Positions 18,172 to 24,856 of a stretch of 25,785 nt of DNA are shown in pieces. A program made the position numbers and the translations under genes. The notes beneath the pieces are model-generated. The model did no database searches, was not told the origin of the DNA, and saw only the letters and a program-made list of their open reading frames with translations. Positions within the stretch are counted from its first letter, which is position 1. The number at the start of each line of letters is the position of its first letter. Origin of the DNA: a virus; the IMG/VR virus record IMGVR_UViG_3300043468_000282, positions 1-25,785 of that record, one strand, 5' to 3'.

Positions 18172-18858
18172 CTATTTAAGAAAAGCACCATCCCATATGG
18201 ACTTTTTCATTTCTTTCTTTGGCTTCTCATCTTCATTATATGACTTTTCGACTGGAACACAATTAGGAACCATTCGGCCATTTTTTTCTTTCATGCCTTC
18301 TTGCTTATATCCTGACCAGCAAGCCTTTTCCATATTGTCCCATTTGTCTTCGTCTTCATTATCAGACTCATAGTTTTTGCTTATTTCTTCATCTGTTTCT
18401 TCCTCTAGTTTAGGATCCACTGATTTTGACAAAGTGTCTTCTGGAATTTCAATGACTGTGTCTACTGGATTAACTGCATCCTCAAGCATGTCTTTAATTT
18501 CCTCTATTACTTCTTGTACCTCTAATGATTTCTTCATATTTTTCTCCCTGTTTACTATTTTACGGGACCAAGAGAAGCCTGCGTCTCCACCCCATGCTAA
18601 CCACATAATCTTACCATTAGATGGGTTTTCTGCATTATCCCAATCTTTACCCTTTTTATCTACCTCATGACGAGAAAAATAAGAATACATACGCTTAACT
18701 GTAGAAAGACTTAATGTTTCTCCACGAGCCAATTGTCCTGCACGAGTCCAGCCTACCGCTGTTCCAGCTCCTTTAGCCTTACCCTGCTCTTTTAATTTAA
18801 TAGCACGACGTGCTGCTGACTGCATACCAGAAGTTGGTTTGTATCCTTCTTTTGCCAT
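18172..18858 (-). CDS. Phage structural-type protein with RHEVD domain
   Basis: A 228-residue protein. Residues 7-105 hold a phage domain that I recall from capsid or prohead-associated proteins (PTSGM..AARRAIKLKEQGK, AGTAVGWTRA, YSYFSRHEVD, PSNGKIMWLAWGGDAGFSWS). Residues 105-185 are acidic and flexible. Residues 186-210 carry a second common phage unit (CWSGYKQEGMKEKNGRMVPNC). It is probably a virion or head-assembly protein. The exact role is unknown. ATG 18858 overlaps the previous stop (TAATG). Confidence 0.6.
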   Translation of the reverse strand: MAKEGYKPTSGMQSAARRAIKLKEQGKAKGAGTAVGWTRAGQLARGETLSLSTVKRMYSYFSRHEVDKKGKDWDNAENPSNGKIMWLAWGGDAGFSWSRKIVNREKNMKKSLEVQEVIEEIKDMLEDAVNPVDTVIEIPEDTLSKSVDPKLEEETDEEISKNYESDNEDEDKWDNMEKACWSGYKQEGMKEKNGRMVPNCVPVEKSYNEDEKPKKEMKKSIWDGAFLK

Positions 18859-19001
18859 TATTTCTCCTTAACACTAACTACTTTAACGTTTTTGATTTCG
18901 TCATCTACGCCAAAAATATCATTTGCATAATCTAGAGCGTCATCTTGATCAAAGGCTTCTACTTCTGCCTCTACTTCTAACTTAACTCTATAAATATTCA
19001 T
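18858..19001 (-). CDS. Small hypothetical protein
   Basis: A 47-residue acidic protein with alternating hydrophobic and charged residues (NIYRVKLEVEAEVEAFDQDD), suggesting strand-helix-strand. ATG 19001 overlaps the lysin stop (TAATG), and its stop overlaps the next gene, so it is translated as part of the lysin transcript. Function is unknown. Confidence 0.7.
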   Translation of the reverse strand: MNIYRVKLEVEAEVEAFDQDDALDYANDIFGVDDEIKNVKVVSVKEK

Positions 19002-19576
19002 TACTTACCGCAGGTTGGGCAAACTTTTGATTCAGCCTTGACAGTCTTTTTTGCTGCAGCAGGAGCAGTACCCGCACCCTTAAACTTAGGACGGCCAAAG
19101 CCAACAATAGAAATCATTACTCCAGCCTTGTTTTTCTTATAGGCACGAAGTTGTTTGCAAACTTCTCCGCCATTTCTTTGGCTTCCAGATTTCTTAGAAG
19201 ATGTGTTTCCTTCTATGCACCAAACAGTTCCGTCTTCGTTGTCTTTTACAACAATTCCAACGTGAGAAATTCTATCGACGCCATCTGAGGGGAAATCAAA
19301 ATAGGCTATATCTCCTGGTTCTGGGTCTGCAACATCTCCATCAATCCATGCACCAGCTTTTTTGAAAGCCTGTGCACCACCTGGAGTGTAAACAGTATTA
19401 GGAATTTTTACGGACGCTTCGTTTCCGCACCAATTTACGAAACTTCCGCACCATGGTTGGAAATTAGCTTTTGTGTAAGCGCCGTACTTAGTTTCGTTAT
19501 CCTTTGGGCCTTCGATAGTCCCAATCTCTGCTGTAGCAACTTCAATTAAACGTGCTGCTGTACCTTGCTCTGACAT
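19001..19576 (-). CDS. CHAP-domain endolysin
   Basis: A 191-residue protein with the CHAP amidase/endopeptidase fold: Cys43 in QPWCGSFVNWC, His105 in RISHVGIVV and Glu122/Asn124 in CIEGNT. It would cut the peptidoglycan cross-link or stem peptide. A C-terminal Ala/Lys linker ends in CPTCGK, possibly a metal site. It has no signal peptide, so it would need the holin-like protein directly upstream (19576-19986). ATG 19576 overlaps the holin stop. Confidence 0.85.
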   Translation of the reverse strand: MSEQGTAARLIEVATAEIGTIEGPKDNETKYGAYTKANFQPWCGSFVNWCGNEASVKIPNTVYTPGGAQAFKKAGAWIDGDVADPEPGDIAYFDFPSDGVDRISHVGIVVKDNEDGTVWCIEGNTSSKKSGSQRNGGEVCKQLRAYKKNKAGVMISIVGFGRPKFKGAGTAPAAAKKTVKAESKVCPTCGK

Positions 19577-19986
19577 TAGTCTTTATCCCAATCTGTATCA
19601 ACTGGCTGTTCTGCTGGCATTGCTCCATCTGGCTTTGCTGCTAAACGTGCTGCAGTTGCATCAATTTCTGCTTCAAGCTTCTTATCCGCCTGAGTGTTCT
19701 TTGCATCCATTTCCTTGTTAGCCAACTGTGCTGACATGATATCCTTAGCACCAGATTGACCAATCAATAGGCCTGCAAGTGTTCCTGTAATAAATGTTGC
19801 AACAGAACCAAGCACATTAAAGAACATCTTATCGTTCTCTGACTGTCCGCCAATTGGTTGTGTTACAAAAATTAAAGCATACAAAATGCCCAATGATGTG
19901 CACAAAAGAATTGTGCCTAATGTAATTCCTAAAATAAATTTTAATCTAGCATCTAGATCCTGTGGACTTAGTCTTTCTTTAGCCAT
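19576..19986 (-). CDS. Holin-like membrane protein
   Basis: A 136-residue protein. ATG 19986 is preferred to the TTG at 20028, which lies inside the lipoprotein gene. Two membrane spans lie at about residues 17-40 (FILGITLGTILLCTSL) and 55-77 (VLGSVATFITGTLAGLLIG), followed by a charged helical tail. Size, topology and position just upstream of the lysin suit a holin. A strict family match is not seen. Confidence 0.7.
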   Translation of the reverse strand: MAKERLSPQDLDARLKFILGITLGTILLCTSLGILYALIFVTQPIGGQSENDKMFFNVLGSVATFITGTLAGLLIGQSGAKDIMSAQLANKEMDAKNTQADKKLEAEIDATAARLAAKPDGAMPAEQPVDTDWDKD

Positions 19987-20197
19987 TTGGGGTACCTGTC
20001 TTGTCTTCTGCAATTGGATCTTTACCAATTACATCTTTAGTGCATGTGCCTGTCGCTTCACAAATTGGAGGATTGCATTCAGCTTTCTCCCAATTAGCAG
20101 GGTCTTGGCATGGGTATCTGTAAAAACCTTGATAGCCGCAACCAGTCAATGATAGCATCAATAGACCTGACAAAGCAATAGCAGTTATTCTTTTCAT
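19979..20197 (-). CDS. Cys-rich lipoprotein
   Basis: A 72-residue protein with a lipobox LTGC at residues 17-20. The mature part has several Cys and Pro (YPCQDPANWEKAEC, PPICEATGTC). The pattern is one I associate with small phage lipoproteins next to lysis genes. It may act as a spanin-like, envelope or superinfection protein. ATG 20197 lies 6 bases past a TATAAT -10. Its stop overlaps the holin start. Confidence 0.75.
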   Translation of the reverse strand: MKRITAIALSGLLMLSLTGCGYQGFYRYPCQDPANWEKAECNPPICEATGTCTKDVIGKDPIAEDKTGTPNG

Positions 20198-20203
20198 ACC
20201 CCT

Positions 20204-20209
20204 ATTATA
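20204..20209 (-). promoter_or_regulatory. Leaderless -10 of the lysis cluster
   Basis: TATAAT (20204-20209), then AGGGGT and ATG 20197. No good -35 seen. It would drive the lipoprotein, holin and lysin genes. Confidence 0.55.
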
Positions 20210-20211
20210 CC

Positions 20212-20394
20212 TTATTCTGAGTCTCTATTTCTAATAGGGCTAGTGACTACCCATAAAGCAGTTGTAGCTACTATTCCATAGCCTACTACTGTTTTGGCAC
20301 TTCCGTCAAGGACTACCCATGCTATAAACATGCCAAGAAGGGTCCATGCCTGATCTATCATGTCTTTAATGATATTCTTTATTACTCTTACCAT
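20212..20394 (-). CDS. Small membrane protein next to the lysis genes
   Basis: A 60-residue protein with two hydrophobic stretches (residues 17-30, WTLLGMFIAWVVL, and 36-52, VVGYGIVATTALWVV). ATG 20394 overlaps the upstream stop by 7 bases. It may be a second holin, an antiholin or a membrane partner of the large exported protein. Charged ends support a hairpin topology. Confidence 0.7.
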   Translation of the reverse strand: MVRVIKNIIKDMIDQAWTLLGMFIAWVVLDGSAKTVVGYGIVATTALWVVTSPIRNRDSE

Positions 20395-22907
20395 TTTCTA
20401 CCTCCCCTTGAACCTGGTGAATTAGCCCCTGATGAGCTTCCCCCAGAACTTCCTCCTCCGCCAGTACCCCCACCAGTTGCACCTCCAGCAGCAACTGCTG
20501 CTGCATTAATTGCTGCTCCTGCTGCCACTACGGTTGCTACAACCATTTCGGTAGCCTCTTCTCTTTCTTCTGCTGACATATCTGCACCTATATTACCTAA
20601 AGCCTCTAATGCTGCCCCTGGATCAGATAAAGCTGTTGATAATAGCTCTGAAGGATTTTCAAGCAATACTAAGGATGCGGCTACCTCTGCAGTTATAACA
20701 ACTTCATTTCCGTTCTCATCTTGACGAACTTCAACAGGTGTGTCTGCAGGTAAATCTTTATATTCAATTCCAGCTTCTTGTATTTGCTCTTTAGTTAAAG
20801 ATTCTCCAGGAGCAATAGATTCGACAAGTGCATCTGCTATTAATTCTTTTTCTGAATCAGTTAATTTTCCATCCTCAGATAAAGTTTCTGCAAGATCTTG
20901 AACTTCTTCTGCAGTTACTTCACCGTCACTTGCAAGTTCATTTAAAATGTCTTCTGCTTCTGATTCATCTATTTTACCATCAGACAATGCTTCGTCAACA
21001 GATTCTTCTACTGCTTCTTCTGATCCCGCTTCTGGCTCTTCCACAACTTCTTCTTCTGTGATTGGCTCTTCTGCAGGTGGTTCTTCTGCAGGTGGTTCTT
21101 CTGCAGGTGGCTCTTCTGCAGGTGGCTCTTCTGCAGGTGGTTCTTCTGCAGGTGGCTCTTCTGCAGGTGGCTCTTCTGCAGGTGGCTCTTCTGCAGGTGG
21201 TTCTTCTGCAGGTGGTTCAACAACTGGTGGCTCAACAACTGGTGGCTCAACAACTGGTGGCTCAACAACTGGTGGCTCAACAACTGGTGGCTCAACAACT
21301 GGTGGCTCAGGCGCTGGTGCAGGCGCTGGTGCAGGAACTGCATCAATTACTGTTTGTGCTGCTGCTACTATTGTAGGTGCGGTAGTTACTTTTTCTACGG
21401 CTGTAGAAACAATTGCAAGGTCTGCTACTTTTTCAGTTAATGTTGTGCTTGCTGATTCTAATGCAGTTACAGTATTTTGTGAAACAGTTGCAATAGGTGC
21501 AATAACTGTATTTATGTTTGCTGTATTTGTTGCAACAACTGTTGTAATTGCTGAGTTTAATGTAGCAATTTGTGCGTTTGCTGTATTAATTGCTGCCAAT
21601 ACTGTTGCATTATCTGGATCAGGTGTAGGAGTAAAGGCTGGTCCTTGACTTATTGTCCCATTAAATCCAGGACCTGAATTAGTATCAATAATAGGTGTTA
21701 TTGCTCCGCCTGCTGTTTCTCTTATATTAAATCTAGCACCGTTTGGTATTGGTCCAGTAACATTAACATCTGCCTGCCATGCTCCGTTAGATGGATTAAC
21801 GTCTGCGTTAAATCTAACTTGAGTCATTTGTGTCTCGGCGGTAGTTAAAGGATAAACTCTAAGATCCCAAGCAACACTCAGTGTATTAGTAGTTGTTGAG
21901 TATGTGATTCCAGACCCATTACTCCATGTAGTCCAGTCCCAGCCTGCTATAGATATAGAAGGAGCATTAGGTGTAGTGTGATATGTTCCACCTTCATTTA
22001 CCCCAAAAGTAATTGTTGCATTAGAGCCTACAAAAACATTGTTATATGTTACTCCACCCATCTGTAAATTAAAGGGAAGGTTCATTCGAACGCCAGCGTC
22101 ATCGACATTAGATAAAACATTTGTAGTTGTGCCGATAGTTGCTGCAAGGGCGTTGACTGCGTCTTGAGCGTTATTAATTGCTACGTTTGCTTGAGTTAAT
22201 TGTGTTTGAGCCTCTGTCCGTGCAGGAGCTACCGCCGCTACTGCCGTGGTTGCTGCCGCTATTGCAGTGTTTGCCTCTTGTACTTGAGTATTTGCATTTT
22301 GTATAGCGGTAGATGCTGTTTGTGCTTGTGCCGCCTCTGTCGCAACTGCTGTTGCTACCTCTGCAACTGTAGTAAGAGGTGTTGTTGACAAAGTGTTGGA
22401 TGCTGATAAAACTGTTTCTGTTGCGGCTGTTACTACTGTAGTTGCTGATTCAACTGCTGTTTGAGCAGCTGCTACCTCTGTATTTGATGTTGTTGCATTT
22501 ACAGGAATTGCCTCAACTGCTGTTGTTACTGCCGTTACCGCCGATGTTACATTGCTAACCACTGTTGTTGCTTCTGACACAACCGTCGATGTATTTGCAA
22601 CTTCTGCAACTGCTGCTACGGCTGCAGCTACCGCTGTGTTTGCTTGAGCAACTTCTGTATTAGATGTTGTCACTGCCTGTACCGCTGTTGCTGTTGTAGA
22701 AGTGGCTGTCTCTGATGCTGCCACTGCTTGTGCTACTTCTGTAGTTGCGGTAGCAAGAGCTGTGTTAACTGCTTGTTGTGCGGGGCTTACTACAACCTGC
22801 TCTGAAGGCGCTGGAGGCTCATTAGCATTGGCAAAATTAGGACTAAAAAGGAAAAGCCAGCCAATTACAAAAAGGCTGGTTAAAAAGTACTTTAACTTTC
22901 TAGTCAA
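20388..22907 (-). CDS. Large exported repeat protein
   Basis: An 839-residue protein using TTG 22907 behind TTAGGAGATACCTAG. Residues 1-28 form a signal peptide (ending FANA). Residues 30-280 are an Ala/Val/Thr coiled-coil-like region. About 290-430 is a beta-sandwich-type domain with NGAR and PFNLQ segments. Residues 535-614 are 16 five-residue repeats (six PPVVE, ten PPAEE). After that comes an acidic helical stretch with repeating DGK/DGE loops (about 640-720), then a domain around VRQDENGNEVVITAEVAAS, and a Gly/Ser tail. It may be a surface or virion-exposed stalk. I recall similar C-terminal domains in phages of low-GC aquatic actinobacteria. Confidence 0.75.
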   Translation of the reverse strand: MTRKLKYFLTSLFVIGWLFLFSPNFANANEPPAPSEQVVVSPAQQAVNTALATATTEVAQAVAASETATSTTATAVQAVTTSNTEVAQANTAVAAAVAAVAEVANTSTVVSEATTVVSNVTSAVTAVTTAVEAIPVNATTSNTEVAAAQTAVESATTVVTAATETVLSASNTLSTTPLTTVAEVATAVATEAAQAQTASTAIQNANTQVQEANTAIAAATTAVAAVAPARTEAQTQLTQANVAINNAQDAVNALAATIGTTTNVLSNVDDAGVRMNLPFNLQMGGVTYNNVFVGSNATITFGVNEGGTYHTTPNAPSISIAGWDWTTWSNGSGITYSTTTNTLSVAWDLRVYPLTTAETQMTQVRFNADVNPSNGAWQADVNVTGPIPNGARFNIRETAGGAITPIIDTNSGPGFNGTISQGPAFTPTPDPDNATVLAAINTANAQIATLNSAITTVVATNTANINTVIAPIATVSQNTVTALESASTTLTEKVADLAIVSTAVEKVTTAPTIVAAAQTVIDAVPAPAPAPAPEPPVVEPPVVEPPVVEPPVVEPPVVEPPVVEPPAEEPPAEEPPAEEPPAEEPPAEEPPAEEPPAEEPPAEEPPAEEPPAEEPITEEEVVEEPEAGSEEAVEESVDEALSDGKIDESEAEDILNELASDGEVTAEEVQDLAETLSEDGKLTDSEKELIADALVESIAPGESLTKEQIQEAGIEYKDLPADTPVEVRQDENGNEVVITAEVAASLVLLENPSELLSTALSDPGAALEALGNIGADMSAEEREEATEMVVATVVAAGAAINAAAVAAGGATGGGTGGGGSSGGSSSGANSPGSRGGRKW
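21066..21215 (-). repeat. 15-bp tandem repeat, 10 units (PPAEE)
   Basis: Ten consecutive 15-bp units encode PPAEE on the minus strand. Units differ mainly at one third-codon base. The near-identity suggests recent expansion. Confidence 0.9.
21216..21305 (-). repeat. 15-bp tandem repeat, 6 units (PPVVE)
   Basis: Six 15-bp units encode PPVVE. The first two residues are conserved with the PPAEE block, so both probably derive from one ancestor by duplication and local homogenisation. Confidence 0.9.
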
Positions 22908-22915
22908 CTAGGTAT

Positions 22916-22956
22916 CTCCTAAGTAATGCAATATCTTTGCTTACTTAGCAATTATA
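22916..22956 (-). promoter_or_regulatory. -10 element and 5' hairpin of the exported protein gene
   Basis: A TATAAT (22951-22956) stands in front of a strong stem, TAAGTAAGCAA with TTGC-TTACTTA (22918-22945), which leads directly into the ribosome site AGGAGAT. The hairpin sits at the very start of the presumed transcript. A -35 is not clear. Confidence 0.5.
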
Positions 22957-22974
22957 GCAGAATGTTAATTTAAA

Positions 22975-23160
22975 TTACTTAACATTATCTGTTTTGTAAA
23001 ATCCATTACCTTTAAACTGTATTCCAAAAGGTGTGAAATGTCTTTGTAATCTTTTACCACAACTTACACATAGATAGTTAGGTTCAACTGATGTTATAGA
23101 TCTTTCTTTAGAAACTATATTGTCTGGAGAACACTCACACTTATATTCGTAAATAGGCAT
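22975..23160 (-). CDS. FmdB-like zinc-ribbon protein
   Basis: A 61-residue protein beginning PIYEYKCEC, then CVSC at residues 31-34, the four-Cys pattern of the FmdB family (often called a regulatory zinc ribbon). The role of the family is unclear. ATG 23160 overlaps the preceding nuclease stop. Confidence 0.8.
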   Translation of the reverse strand: MPIYEYKCECSPDNIVSKERSITSVEPNYLCVSCGKRLQRHFTPFGIQFKGNGFYKTDNVK

Positions 23161-23567
23161 TACTTACCGCTCTTTTTTCTCTTTTCTGCTAAGGCTGCAA
23201 AGTCTTTGACCTTAGTTTCTCCCATGTATCCCCACGCATAACCGTCTTCAATCATCTGTTCATTAACTGATTTTGTGTTTCCATCTAAATAGACCCATCC
23301 AAGAATTCTCCCATACTTTTCTGAACTATCTGGCTTTTCTGTTTTTACAACTATATCTTTTGCGTCTTTAAGCTTAGACTTAAGATATTCTTTTGACTCT
23401 AACCCAAGACTTTTTTCAAATTTATCTGTTGTTCTAGACTCTGGCGTATCTATACCTGCTAACCTAAGTCTTTGAGAATATGAAATGCTGAATCCAAGAT
23501 CAATGTCAACATCAATAGTATCCCCGTCCACTATTTTTGTTACTTGTTTAACTCTGTATTCAAACAT
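23160..23567 (-). CDS. Staphylococcal-type nuclease
   Basis: A 135-residue protein of the SNase fold. The active-site set fits: Asp16 in VDGDTIDV, Arg35, Asp40, Thr41 and Glu43 in RLAGIDTPE, and Arg87 in EKYGRILGW. It would cut DNA or RNA with calcium. No signal peptide is seen, so it acts inside the cell, perhaps breaking down host nucleic acid. ATG 23567 is preferred to 23570 since the ribosome site AAGGAGA gives better spacing. Confidence 0.9.
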   Translation of the reverse strand: MFEYRVKQVTKIVDGDTIDVDIDLGFSISYSQRLRLAGIDTPESRTTDKFEKSLGLESKEYLKSKLKDAKDIVVKTEKPDSSEKYGRILGWVYLDGNTKSVNEQMIEDGYAWGYMGETKVKDFAALAEKRKKSGK

Positions 23568-23579
23568 CATTCTCCTTAA

Positions 23580-23667
23580 ATTATAAAGAGCAGTTTGAGG
23601 ACATACTCAGGTCCATCCTTCGGGTAGCGACCCGAATAGCCTGCGACTCCCCAGTGACGGGGTGCAG
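23580..23667 (-). ncRNA. Structured leader or small RNA before the nuclease gene
   Basis: A TATAAT (23674-23679) would start a transcript near 23667. The next 90 nt fold into several stems: CCCC/GGGG (23649-23662), a perfect 7-bp TTCGGGT/ACCCGAA stem (23619-23636), and GGAC/GTCC (23599-23614). The sequence is GC-richer than its surroundings and has no open frame. It lies between Hsp20 and the nuclease gene and reaches to within 10 bases of the nuclease ribosome site. It may be a regulatory leader, an attenuator or a separate RNA. Confidence 0.5.
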
Positions 23668-23683
23668 ACTTATATTATACTAT

Positions 23684-24103
23684 TTATTTGATTTTGATGG
23701 TCTTTGGCTTTTTATCTTCTGGGACTAATCGGCTAATGTTGATATTAAGCATGCCGTCCTTTAACGATGCGCCAGACACTTCCATGTATTCTCCAAGGGC
23801 AAAAGATCTTGTAAATTTACGAGCAGCGATTCCTTTGTGCAAAACCTCTGCGTCTGTAACCTCAACAATTTCTCCAGATACTACAAGGGTGCCGTTGTCT
23901 ACGGATACGGTAATATTGTCCTTTGTGAATCCTGCCACTGCAAGAGATACGAGATATGTGTCATCATCTAGCTTTAATACATCATACGGTGGATATGATT
24001 GGCGTGATGCAGCATTGTGCACATTAGCCATTCTTTCAATCTCACGATTAAAGCCAATAAAAAATGGATCCCTAAAAAGATCCATAGCGAATTGTGTTAC
24101 CAT
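23684..24103 (-). CDS. Hsp20/IbpA-type small heat-shock protein
   Basis: A 139-residue chaperone of the alpha-crystallin family, IbpA branch: YPPYDVLKLDDDTYLVSLAVAGF begins the domain, GIAARKFTRSFALGEYMEV and ASLKDGMLNI(N)I with RLVPEDKKPKTIKIK close it. It holds unfolded proteins in an ATP-independent way. Related Hsp20 proteins occur in cyanophages and T4-like phages. ATG 24103 has a near-perfect AAGGAGGAATAAA. Its own promoter and a leader hairpin lie upstream. Confidence 0.9.
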   Translation of the reverse strand: MVTQFAMDLFRDPFFIGFNREIERMANVHNAASRQSYPPYDVLKLDDDTYLVSLAVAGFTKDNITVSVDNGTLVVSGEIVEVTDAEVLHKGIAARKFTRSFALGEYMEVSGASLKDGMLNINISRLVPEDKKPKTIKIK

Positions 24104-24136
24104 TTTATTCCTCCTTCAAGCGAATAAGTTAATTTG

Positions 24137-24193
24137 TTTAGGCCCCTTATGGCGACCTAAATATATTATATCAAAAAATTAATTACCCTGCAA
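24137..24193 (-). promoter_or_regulatory. Hsp20 promoter and leader hairpin
   Basis: TTGCAG (24188-24193), 17 bases, TATAAT (24165-24170). In the leader TTTAGGTC pairs with GGCCTAAA (24137-24161) around a purine-rich loop. The Shine-Dalgarno lies 20 bases further downstream and is not clearly in the stem, so a thermometer role is only a guess. Confidence 0.6.
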
Positions 24194-24511
24194 TTAGTCG
24201 TTTGGAATATCCTTAAAGTCCATTTCTACAAGGCCCCTGAGCTTTGCTATTTTCTTACCCTCTTCAGTAAGGTGAAGCGTAGCCTCTAAGTTTTCATCAT
24301 ATTCTACTTCAACTAAACCCTGTTCATATAATTCCATAAGAGATTTATCTACGTATTCTATATGAGATTGCCATAATTCTGGAGCAATGTCTTTTGCAAG
24401 CTCGGTTATGCTATATATCATTTCTCCGTTTTCGTCCATACCTTCAAGACTGACTGCACCAATCTCTAGATAATAGGATAACCTTTCATCGCTTTCATCT
24501 GGCTCTTTCAT
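24194..24511 (-). CDS. Winged-helix-like protein
   Basis: A 105-residue acidic protein. The pattern MIYSITELAKDIAPELW, HIEYVDKSLMELYEQGLVEVEYDENLEATLHLTEEGKKIAK has the helix, helix, beta-wing order and final LTEEGKK of winged-helix regulators (MarR/PadR-like ends). DNA binding is plausible, but the protein is acidic and could bind a partner protein instead. ATG 24511 has AAAGGAGAAAA. The Hsp20 promoter overlaps its end. Confidence 0.6.
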   Translation of the reverse strand: MKEPDESDERLSYYLEIGAVSLEGMDENGEMIYSITELAKDIAPELWQSHIEYVDKSLMELYEQGLVEVEYDENLEATLHLTEEGKKIAKLRGLVEMDFKDIPND

Positions 24512-24523
24512 TTTTCTCCTTTG

Positions 24524-24597
24524 TGCAACAGGTAGGACTTGAACCTACGATAGCCGAATTATGAGTTCGGGGCCTTAACCAACTTGGCTACTGTTGC
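24524..24597 (-). tRNA. tRNA with anticodon CAT (Met or Ile2)
   Basis: Complete cloverleaf: acceptor GCAACAG/CTGTTGC with discriminator A, D arm GCCAAGTTGGTTAAGGC, anticodon stem CCGAA/TTCGG with loop CTCATAA (CAT at 24561-24563), T arm GTAGG/CCTAC with TTCAAGT. CAT decodes Met, or Ile AUA if the C is modified by TilS. It is not an initiator form: the acceptor starts with a paired G-C. CCA is not encoded. Confidence 0.9.
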
Positions 24598-24604
24598 CAA
24601 GTGT

Positions 24605-24856
24605 CTATTGTAACGTGCCGTCTTCATTTTTGTCAATGGTTGTTTCCACTATTTGCTGCACATATTCAGAAAAATGTTTTCTAATATTTCCAGCTGGCCT
24701 GGACCCTAAAGACTTCCATAATCTTTTATACTCTATTACATTTGCAAAGCTTGTAGGACATAGCATTACGCCACCATATTCCTTAAGTGTTGTTGGAAGC
24801 GGGACATGCTTTCCACAGCATTTACATTCTTTGGCTTTTTCCTGATATATACTCAT
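24605..24856 (-). CDS. Cys-rich phage protein next to terminase
   Basis: An 83-residue protein with CKCC at residues 11-14 and a Cys near residue 33 (LCPTSFANV), probably a metal site. Its sequence (GKHVPLPTTLKEYGGVMLCP, then LWKSLGSRPAGNIRKHFSEYVQ) is like proteins found next to terminase in actinophages. It overlaps the terminase stop by 4 bases (ATGA). It lacks the His residues of an HNH nuclease. Function is unknown. Confidence 0.7.
   Translation of the reverse strand: MSIYQEKAKECKCCGKHVPLPTTLKEYGGVMLCPTSFANVIEYKRLWKSLGSRPAGNIRKHFSEYVQQIVETTIDKNEDGTLQ

Noticed and set aside
21066-21305. Regular 15-bp repeats considered as CRISPR-like
   Set aside because: The units are directly adjacent with no spacers and keep a coding frame (PPAEE/PPVVE).
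20947-21648. A 233-residue open frame on the + strand rich in Gly and Ser
   Set aside because: It is the antisense reading of the pentapeptide-repeat gene. It has no ribosome site and its repeats are only the mirror of the minus-strand units.
22975-23160. Considered as a ribosomal-protein-like or topoisomerase zinc ribbon
   Set aside because: The PIYEYKC start and Cys spacing fit the FmdB family better.
23688-24182. A 164-residue + strand frame opposite Hsp20
   Set aside because: Hsp20 on the minus strand has clear family motifs, a perfect ribosome site and a promoter. The + frame has none of these.
24561-24563. Initiator tRNA-fMet
   Set aside because: The first acceptor pair is a normal G-C and the anticodon stem lacks the three G-C pairs of initiator tRNA.
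24605-24856. HNH endonuclease next to terminase
   Set aside because: The CKCC pair is present but the His and Asn residues of the HNH motif are missing.
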